Assembly: GCF_003634935.1 (NCBI RefSeq)
Contig: NZ_RBXO01000001.1
Location: forward strand, 7,279,501 to 7,343,500
Direction: 5' to 3'
DNA from: Saccharothrix australiensis
Lineage (GTDB): Bacteria; Actinomycetota; Actinomycetes; Mycobacteriales; Pseudonocardiaceae
Length of the DNA stretch: 64,000 nt
Under the pieces are notes generated by a model, which ran no database searches, was not told the DNA's origin, and was given only the letters and a program-made list of their open reading frames with translations. The position numbers were made by a program, and so were the translations under genes. Every line of letters begins with the position of its first letter. Position 1 is the first letter of the stretch. Below, one piece after another: positions 58,309-64,000 of the stretch.

Positions 58309-59589
58309 CTAAGCCAGCGATGCCAACGATGCCAACGCGGCGTGCACCATCACCCGGATCCCCACCATCAACGCGCGCTCGTCCAGGTCGAACCCCGGCT
58401 GGTGGAGGTCGCGCTGCTTCCCCACCCCGTCCCACACGCCCAACCGGCCGAACGAGCCCGGCACGTGCTCCAGGTACCACCCGAAGTCCTCACCACCGGA
58501 GGACTGCTCGGTGCCCGCCAGCGCGTCCTCGCCCAGCGCGGCCTCGATACCCGCCCGCAACACCACCGTGCTCTCGCGGTCGTTCACCACGGGTGGCACG
58601 CCGCGCCGGTGGAGCAGGTCGAAGCCCACACCCGTCGGCGCGAGCAGCGCCCCGACCAGTTCCTTGATCAGCGGCTCCAGCTCGGCCCAGATGTCCCGGT
58701 CGCCGGTGCGCAGCGTCCCCCGCAGCACACCGTCCTGCGGCACGGCGTTGGCGGCCTCGCCCGCGTGCACCGCACCCCACACCAGCACGGTCCCGGACCT
58801 GGGGTCCACCCGCCGCGACAGCAGCGTGGGCAGCCCCGTGATGACCGTGCCCAGGGCGTGCACCAGGTCCGCGGTCAGGTGCGGCCGGGAGGTGTGCCCA
58901 CCGGGCGAGGTGAGGCGCAGTTCGAGCAGGTCGCTGGCCGACGTGATGGCGCCGATGCGCGTCCCGACCCGGCCCACCGGCAGCCGCGGGTCGCAGTGCA
59001 GGCCGAAGATCCGCTCCACGCCGTCCAGGCCGCCCGCGGCGAGCACGTCCAGCGCGCCGCCGGGCATGACCTCCTCGGCGGGCTGGAAGATCAGCCGCAC
59101 GCGGCCCGGCAGCTCGGTCGCCGACGCCAGCGCCAGCGCCGCGCCCAGCAGGACGGTCGTGTGGGCGTCGTGGCCGCACGCGTGCGCAGCACCCTCCACA
59201 GTGGACGAGTAGGGCGCGCCGGTGCTCTCGGTCAGCGGCAGGGCGTCGATGTCCGCCCGCAGCGCCACGCACCGCGGCCCGCTGCCCACATCGCACACGA
59301 GCCCGGTGCCGCCGGGCAGCACGCGCGGCTTCAGGCCCGCCGAGCGCAGCAGGCGCGAGATCAGCTCGGTGGTGGCGTGCTCCTGGCGGGACAGCTCCGG
59401 GTGGGCGTGCAGGTGCCGCCGCCAGGCGACCACCTCGGCGGCGTTGGCGCTCAGCCAGTCGTCCAACCAGGAGGGGCCCCGCCCCTCACCCGGATCTTCC
59501 ACAGGGGCAATGCTGACCCCGCGTTCGGTCAACAGCACCTCGGGCTCCTCCTCCCCCGGCAGCTCTGGGCGCGAGTCGAGGACCGTCAT
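58309..59589 (-). CDS. M20-family amidohydrolase (AmiA1-like)
   Basis: A 426-residue zinc peptidase/amidohydrolase. The family blocks are WRRHLHAHPELSRQEHATTE, ALRADIDALPLTE, HACGHDAHTTVLLGAALAL (metal ligands), FQPAEEVMPGGALDVLAAGG and SGGEDFGWYLEHVPGSFGRLG. It removes acyl groups from N-acyl amino acids or related amides. It overlaps the next M20 gene by 4 bp, as the amiA1/amiB1 pair does in mycobacteria. It has an additional 40-residue N-terminal extension. Confidence 0.9.
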   Translation of the reverse strand: MTVLDSRPELPGEEEPEVLLTERGVSIAPVEDPGEGRGPSWLDDWLSANAAEVVAWRRHLHAHPELSRQEHATTELISRLLRSAGLKPRVLPGGTGLVCDVGSGPRCVALRADIDALPLTESTGAPYSSTVEGAAHACGHDAHTTVLLGAALALASATELPGRVRLIFQPAEEVMPGGALDVLAAGGLDGVERIFGLHCDPRLPVGRVGTRIGAITSASDLLELRLTSPGGHTSRPHLTADLVHALGTVITGLPTLLSRRVDPRSGTVLVWGAVHAGEAANAVPQDGVLRGTLRTGDRDIWAELEPLIKELVGALLAPTGVGFDLLHRRGVPPVVNDRESTVVLRAGIEAALGEDALAGTEQSSGGEDFGWYLEHVPGSFGRLGVWDGVGKQRDLHQPGFDLDERALMVGIRVMVHAALASLASLA

Positions 59590-60752
59590 CCCGCACCGCC
59601 CAGGAGCCGGTTCCGCTGCTCGTCGTCACGGGCGGCCGCGATGGTTGTCCAGGCAAGGGCGAGTGCTCCGTCGAGCACGGCCCGGTCGGCTGATGCCGAC
59701 GCACAGGCGGTTGCGAACTCGAATTGGTGGTTCACCGCGTCTCCGCAGTCGATGGCGATGGTCGGGTGGATGGCAGGCAGCGCACGGGTGACGTTGCCCA
59801 TGTCGGTGCTGCCCAGCCGGTGAGCCCGCTCCTCGGCGGGGCTCAGCGGGGTGCGCCCCAACTCGGTGGCGGCACGCCGGTAGGCGTCGGCCAGCCACTG
59901 GTCGGGGGTCAGCTCGGCGTAGACGGGCGAGACCTTGACGACCTCGTGCGTGCAGCCGGTGGCCAGTGCGCCGGCCTCGAAGCAGCGGTTGACGCGCTCC
60001 TCCAGCCGGCTCAGGGACTCCAGGTCCTCGGCGCGCAGGTCGAACATCGCCGACGTGCGGTCGGGCACCACGTTGGGCACGGTGCCGCCGCGCGTGACGA
60101 TGCCGCTGACCATCTGCCCCGGCTCCAGGTGCTGGCGGGCCAGTCCGATGGCGACCTGCGCGACGGTGATGGCGTCCGCCGCGTTCACCCCCAGGTGCGG
60201 CGCGGCGGCGGCGTGCGACGGCTTGCCCGCGTAGTGCACCTCGACGTCGGTGATCGCGAGCGAGCGCGCCGCGACCGCCTCGTACGGCGCGGGGTGCACC
60301 ATCATCGACAGCGAGACGTCGTCGAACACGCCCCGTTCGAGCATGAGCACCTTGCCGCCGCCGACCTCCTCGGCCGGTGTGCCGATCACCCGGACGGTGA
60401 GGCCCAGTTCGTCGGCGACGTCACGCAGGGCCAGCGCCGCGCCCGCCGAGGCGGCGGCGATCACGTTGTGCCCGCACGCGTGCCCCACCTCGGGGAGGGC
60501 GTCGTACTCCGCGCACAGGCCCAGCACGAGGTCGCCCGAGCCGTAGGAGGCGGTGAACGCCGTCTCCAGCCCCGCGACGCCGCGCTCGACCTCGAAGCCC
60601 TCGGCGGCGAGCAGATCGGCCACCTTGGCCGCGCTGCGGTGCTCCGCGAAAGCCAACTCCGGCTCCGCGTGGATGCTGCGCGAGAGGTTCACCAGCGCAT
60701 TCGAGTACCGCTCGATGGCCGAGCGCGTCCTCATCCTGAAGTCGGTACCCAT
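59586..60752 (-). CDS. M20-family amidohydrolase (AmiB1-like)
   Basis: A 388-residue paralogue of the preceding enzyme: LSRSIHAEPELAFAEHRSAA, GLCAEYDALPEVGHACGHN, ASAGAALALRD, GTPAEEVGGGKVLMLERG and a C-terminal GSTDMGNVTRALPAIHPTI. The metal-ligand histidines and EE pair are present. It matches the AbgB/amidobenzoyl-glutamate hydrolase-like branch in plan. It is the first gene of the two-gene unit. Confidence 0.9.
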   Translation of the reverse strand: MGTDFRMRTRSAIERYSNALVNLSRSIHAEPELAFAEHRSAAKVADLLAAEGFEVERGVAGLETAFTASYGSGDLVLGLCAEYDALPEVGHACGHNVIAAASAGAALALRDVADELGLTVRVIGTPAEEVGGGKVLMLERGVFDDVSLSMMVHPAPYEAVAARSLAITDVEVHYAGKPSHAAAAPHLGVNAADAITVAQVAIGLARQHLEPGQMVSGIVTRGGTVPNVVPDRTSAMFDLRAEDLESLSRLEERVNRCFEAGALATGCTHEVVKVSPVYAELTPDQWLADAYRRAATELGRTPLSPAEERAHRLGSTDMGNVTRALPAIHPTIAIDCGDAVNHQFEFATACASASADRAVLDGALALAWTTIAAARDDEQRNRLLGGAG

Positions 60753-60949
60753 TTGCGTCCATCCTGCATCAAGCCCTGCCGGCCCCGTCGCCGCTCGCGT
60801 TGATCAACCGCCGGCCGGTCGAACGGCTGCGCCAAGCGGTGCGCGAGTTTCGGTCAGACCGATCAAGTCCGCGCAGAAACCCCTACAGGAGGACCAGATA
60901 ACGACGAGTGAATCTCATGTTCTGGGATTCAGGTCGCCCCCACGACCTC

Positions 60950-61264
60950 TCAGCCGGCTTTCTTGGCCTTCCGCCACTTGTCCCACCGCTTCTTGTTACG
61001 CCAGTAAACGAGGGCGAACAGGACCAGCGCGATACCACCGATCCACAACTTCCTCCTGGTCTCGGTGGTGACGCCCGTCTGGTCCTGCTGGGGTGCGTCG
61101 ACCTCCGGCCCAGGTTGGACCGATTCAGTCGGCTGGGCCGCGGCGACGTGGGCGGTCCGGTCCGGGAGGGTGGCGTTCGCCACACCGGTCACGCCGAACG
61201 CGCCGACCACCACGAAGAGGCACGCCGCGAGCACAGATCGCAACAGGGTCACGGTCACCAACAC
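60950..61264 (-). CDS. Small exported membrane protein, unknown function
   Basis: A 104-residue protein with an N-terminal signal peptide (LLRSVLAACLFVVVGAFGV, cut near VANA), a short Pro/Gln-rich spacer, and one membrane segment (RRKLWIGGIALVLFALVYW) followed by a strongly basic tail (RNKKRWDKWRKAKKAG). This is an LPXTG-free anchor plan. I do not recognise a family. It is 28 bp downstream of the meaB end. Confidence 0.65.
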   Translation of the reverse strand: MLVTVTLLRSVLAACLFVVVGAFGVTGVANATLPDRTAHVAAAQPTESVQPGPEVDAPQQDQTGVTTETRRKLWIGGIALVLFALVYWRNKKRWDKWRKAKKAG

Positions 61265-61292
61265 TAGTCATCGCCCACTCTGGATACCACTG

Positions 61293-62306
61293 TCAGTGGT
61301 CATCCAAACCGGTGGCTTCTTCACTTCCCGTGAACGCCGCCAGGATGCGCTCCGCCGCCAACGTCGCGGTGAGTTCCCCTTCTCGCACCCGGCGCTCCAG
61401 TTCGGGCGCCAACGCCCGCACCGCGGTATTCGCGCGCAGGCCGCGGAGCACCTGGTCCTCGACCATCGCCCACGTCCACTCGACCTGCTGGCGGCGGCGG
61501 CGTTCCGCCAGTTCCCCGGCGTCCCGCAAAACCTCCTGGTGCTTCTCGACCTGCCGCCAGACGGTTTCCAGCCCGTCACCGGTCAAGCCGCTGCACGTCA
61601 ACACCGGCGGGTGCCAGCGGTCCTCCGGCGGGCGCAGCAGGCGCAGTGCGCCCGCGAGTTCGCGGGCGGCTTTGCGCGCGTCCGATTCGTGCGGGCCGTC
61701 GGCCTTGTTCACCGCGATCACGTCCGCCAGTTCCAGGACGCCCTTCTTGATGCCCTGGAGTTGGTCGCCGGTGCGCGCGAGCGTCAGGAAGAGCGAGCAA
61801 TCCGTCATGTTCGCCACCGCGACCTCGGACTGGCCGACGCCGACCGTCTCGACCAGGACCACGTCGTAGCCGGCCGCCTCCACCAGGACGATCGACTCGC
61901 GGGTGGCCCTGGCGACCCCGCCGAGCGTGCCGGACGTCGGCGACGGCCGGATGAAGGCCGCGGGGTCCACCGCCAGCCGCGCCATCCGGGTCTTGTCGCC
62001 GAGGATCGAGCCGCCGGTCCGGGTGGACGACGGGTCGACCGCCAGCACCGCCACGCGGTGGCCCAGCCCGGTCAGCATCGAGCCGAACGCGTCGATGAAC
62101 GTCGACTTCCCGACGCCGGGCACGCCCGTGATGCCGATCCGGTGCGCGCCGCCCGCGTGCGGCAGCAGCTCGACCAGCAGCTCCTGCGCCCGCGCCCGGT
62201 GGTCCGCCCTGGTCGACTCGACCAGGGTGATCGCCCGCGCGAGGGTGCCCCGGTCGCCGGCGAGCACGCCCTTCGCGTACTCGCCGACGTCGACCGCCCT
62301 AGGCAT
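61293..62306 (-). CDS. meaB: Methylmalonyl-CoA mutase-associated GTPase
   Basis: A 337-residue G3E-type GTPase. P-loop GVPGVGKSTFIDAFG, VLAVDPSSTRTGGSILGDKT, switch ETVGVGQSEVAVA and base-recognition NKADGP, followed by a helical C terminus. It guards loading and removal of adenosylcobalamin in methylmalonyl-CoA mutase. It overlaps the mutB stop by 8 bp. Confidence 0.95.
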   Translation of the reverse strand: MPRAVDVGEYAKGVLAGDRGTLARAITLVESTRADHRARAQELLVELLPHAGGAHRIGITGVPGVGKSTFIDAFGSMLTGLGHRVAVLAVDPSSTRTGGSILGDKTRMARLAVDPAAFIRPSPTSGTLGGVARATRESIVLVEAAGYDVVLVETVGVGQSEVAVANMTDCSLFLTLARTGDQLQGIKKGVLELADVIAVNKADGPHESDARKAARELAGALRLLRPPEDRWHPPVLTCSGLTGDGLETVWRQVEKHQEVLRDAGELAERRRRQQVEWTWAMVEDQVLRGLRANTAVRALAPELERRVREGELTATLAAERILAAFTGSEEATGLDDH

Positions 62307-64000
62307 GTCCGGGCTGACCGTGCCCCAGCCGCGCCGAGAGCCTGGCCAGCAGGTCGCCCGCCGCGTCCGCGATCACCGTGCCGGGCGGGAAGATGGCCGC
62401 CGCGCCCGCCGCGCGCAGCGCGTCGAAGTCCTGCGGCGGGATGACGCCGCCGACCACGATCATGATGTCCTCGCGCCCCAGCGCGGCCAGCGCCGCCCGC
62501 AGCGCGGGCACCAGCGTGAGGTGCCCGGCGGCCAGCGACGACACGCCGACGATGTGCACGTCGGCCTCCACGGCCTGGCGCGCCACCTCGTCCGGCGTCT
62601 GGAACAGCGGGCCGACGTCCACGTCGAACCCGAGGTCGGCGAACGCGGTCGCGATCACCTTCTGCCCGCGGTCGTGCCCGTCCTGGCCCATCTTGGCGAC
62701 CAGGATGCGCGGCCGGCGGCCCTCCTCCTCCGCGAACGCCGCGACCGCGGCCTGCGTGCCCTCCACCGCCGACCTCCGCTCCGGGGACACCGTGCCGACC
62801 TCCTGGCGGTAGACGCCGGTGATCGTGCGGATCTGCGCCGAGTGCCGCCCCCACACCTTGCCCAGCGCCTCGGAGATCTCGCCGACGGTCGCCTTCGCCC
62901 GCGCCGCGTCGATGGCCAGCTCCAGCAGGTTGCCGTCCGAGCCCGCCGCGCGGGTCAGCGCCGCCAGGGTCGAGTCCACTTCGGACTGGTCCCGTTCTTC
63001 GCGCAACCGCGCCAGTTTCGCGAGCTGCTGGGCGCGCACGCCGGCGTTGTCCACTTTGAGCACCTCGATCTGCTCGTCGGACTCCACCTGGTACTTGTTC
63101 ACGCCGATCACCGGCTGGCGGCCGGAGTCGATGCGGGCCTGGGTGCGCGCGGCGGCCTCTTCGATGCGCAGCTTGGGTATGCCCGCGTCGATCGCCTTCG
63201 CCATGCCGCCCGCCGCCTCGACCTCCGTGATGTGCGCCCACGCGCGGTGCGCCAGGTCGTGCGTGAGGCGTTCCACGAACGCGCTGCCGCCCCACGGGTC
63301 GATCACCCGCGTCGTGCCCGACTCCTGTTGCAGCAGCAGCTGGGTGTTCCGGGCGATGCGCGCGGAGAAGTCGGTCGGCAGCGCCAGCGCCTCGTCCAGC
63401 GCGTTGGTGTGCAGCGACTGCGTGTGCCCCTGCGTCGCGGCCATCGCCTCCACGCAGGTGCGGGCCACGTTGTTGAACACGTCCTGCGCCGTCAGCGACC
63501 AGCCGGACGTCTGGCAGTGCGTGCGCAGCGACAGCGACTTGGGCGACTTCGGCCCGAAGCCCTTGACCAGCTTGGCCCACAGCAGCCGCGCGGCGCGCAG
63601 CTTGGCGACCTCCATGAAGAAGTTCATGCCGACGGCCCAGAAGAACGACAGGCGCGGCGCGAACGCGTCGACGTCCAGCCCCGCGCCCCGGCCCGCCCGC
63701 AGGTACTCGACGCCGTCCGCCAGCGTGTACGCCAGCTCCAGGTCGGCCGTCGCGCCCGCCTCCTGCATGTGGTAGCCGGAGATCGAGATCGAGTTGAACT
63801 TCGGCATCCGCCGCGAGGTGAAGGCGAAGATGTCCGAGATGATCCGCATGGACGGCTGCGGCGGGTAGATGTAGGTGTTGCGGACCATGAACTCCTTGAG
63901 GATGTCGTTCTGGATGGTCCCCGCCAGCAGTTCCGGCGCGACGCCCTGCTCCTCCGCCGCCACGACGTAGAGGGCGAGGACGGGCAGCACCGCGCCGTTC
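62299..64000 (-). CDS. mutB: Methylmalonyl-CoA mutase large subunit, C-terminal part (gene runs off the right edge)
   Basis: About 567 C-terminal residues are visible; the first part (about 160-180 residues) lies beyond 64000. Substrate-barrel motifs KFNSISISGYHMQEAGATA, FFWAVGMNFFMEVAKLRAAR, and LRTHCQTSGWSLT are present, then the cobalamin domain with MGQDGHDRGQKVIATAF (the D-x-H-xx-G lower ligand histidine), VGVSSLAAGHL and VVGGVIPPQDF. It converts methylmalonyl-CoA to succinyl-CoA. The small subunit gene mutA is expected just outside the window. Coupled to meaB. Confidence 0.95.
   Translation of the reverse strand, partial: NGAVLPVLALYVVAAEEQGVAPELLAGTIQNDILKEFMVRNTYIYPPQPSMRIISDIFAFTSRRMPKFNSISISGYHMQEAGATADLELAYTLADGVEYLRAGRGAGLDVDAFAPRLSFFWAVGMNFFMEVAKLRAARLLWAKLVKGFGPKSPKSLSLRTHCQTSGWSLTAQDVFNNVARTCVEAMAATQGHTQSLHTNALDEALALPTDFSARIARNTQLLLQQESGTTRVIDPWGGSAFVERLTHDLAHRAWAHITEVEAAGGMAKAIDAGIPKLRIEEAAARTQARIDSGRQPVIGVNKYQVESDEQIEVLKVDNAGVRAQQLAKLARLREERDQSEVDSTLAALTRAAGSDGNLLELAIDAARAKATVGEISEALGKVWGRHSAQIRTITGVYRQEVGTVSPERRSAVEGTQAAVAAFAEEEGRRPRILVAKMGQDGHDRGQKVIATAFADLGFDVDVGPLFQTPDEVARQAVEADVHIVGVSSLAAGHLTLVPALRAALAALGREDIMIVVGGVIPPQDFDALRAAGAAAIFPPGTVIADAAGDLLARLSARLGHGQPGHA

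Overview
The window is very GC-rich and coding-dense, with many GTG starts and 1-8 nt gene overlaps. It reads as chromosome of a filamentous actinomycete of the order Pseudonocardiales (Saccharothrix, Actinosynnema or Lentzea type). Support for this includes DUF397/DUF5753 regulator pairs, an EspG/PPE-type secretion operon, a TNT toxin locus, LCP proteins, YbaB-WXG pairs and actinobacterial long-chain acyl-CoA carboxylase genes. No rRNA, tRNA or CRISPR array was seen.

Much of the backbone follows the gene order known from the Rv3264-Rv3306 region of Mycobacterium tuberculosis: rmlD, LCP and TIGR03089 genes, fadE25-like acyl-CoA dehydrogenase, purE-purK, GtrA, PH-domain protein, birA, accD5-accE5, maf, accA3, lpdA-glpD and the amiA1/amiB1-like M20 pair. 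Against that backbone the likely accessory segments stand out: 1.8-2.9 kb, 8.0-11.1 kb, 21.4-28.4 kb in part, 31.8-35.8 kb, and the palindromic repeats.

Layout. 1-8010: envelope polysaccharide glycosyltransferases (GT2, GT4 and a GT2-GT4 fusion) with an orphan Trypco1 gene. A 290-bp duplication of one glycosyltransferase 5' end flanks a broken DUF5753 gene and a DUF397 gene. 7980-11123: a small Cys-motif protein, an XRE/DUF5753 regulator with DUF397, then a 5'-truncated SCP1.201-like (DddA-like) deaminase toxin translationally coupled to an Imm1 immunity gene, followed by a second Imm1. 11207-16916: rmlD-rmlB, two LCP ligases and TIGR03089. 17017-18381: DoxX facing an ArsR-SRPBCC operon with a clear operator. 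18477-21406: acyl-CoA dehydrogenase and purE-purK. 21597-23943: GntR(YtrA)-ABC transporter operon with a 20-bp palindromic operator. 24444-28973: a degenerate GGDEF-like protein, a large ECF sigma/anti-sigma fusion, two GtrA proteins. 29064-31806: hisN and a two-component system. 31793-35803: YbaB, WXG-like, TNT toxin and putative immunity gene, all overlapping or closely packed. 35986-45319: HMG-CoA lyase, PH protein, birA, acyl-CoA carboxylase subunits, maf, dicarboxylate symporter. 45330-50894: small genes and a DUF3558 / PE-like / PPE-like / EspG operon. 51120-57705: GGCT-like protein, LpdA-like flavoprotein, and glpF-glpK facing glpD. 58309-64000: two M20 amidohydrolases, a small membrane protein, meaB and the 3' part of mutB.

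Scattered between these genes is a family of about 130-nt intergenic elements sharing a 55-nt hairpin core (four single copies plus a diverged three-copy tandem array), with paired changes in the stem. A second, unrelated cloverleaf-like palindrome lies at 57758-57884. The deaminase-Imm1 cassette and the repeat families are the items most worth following up.
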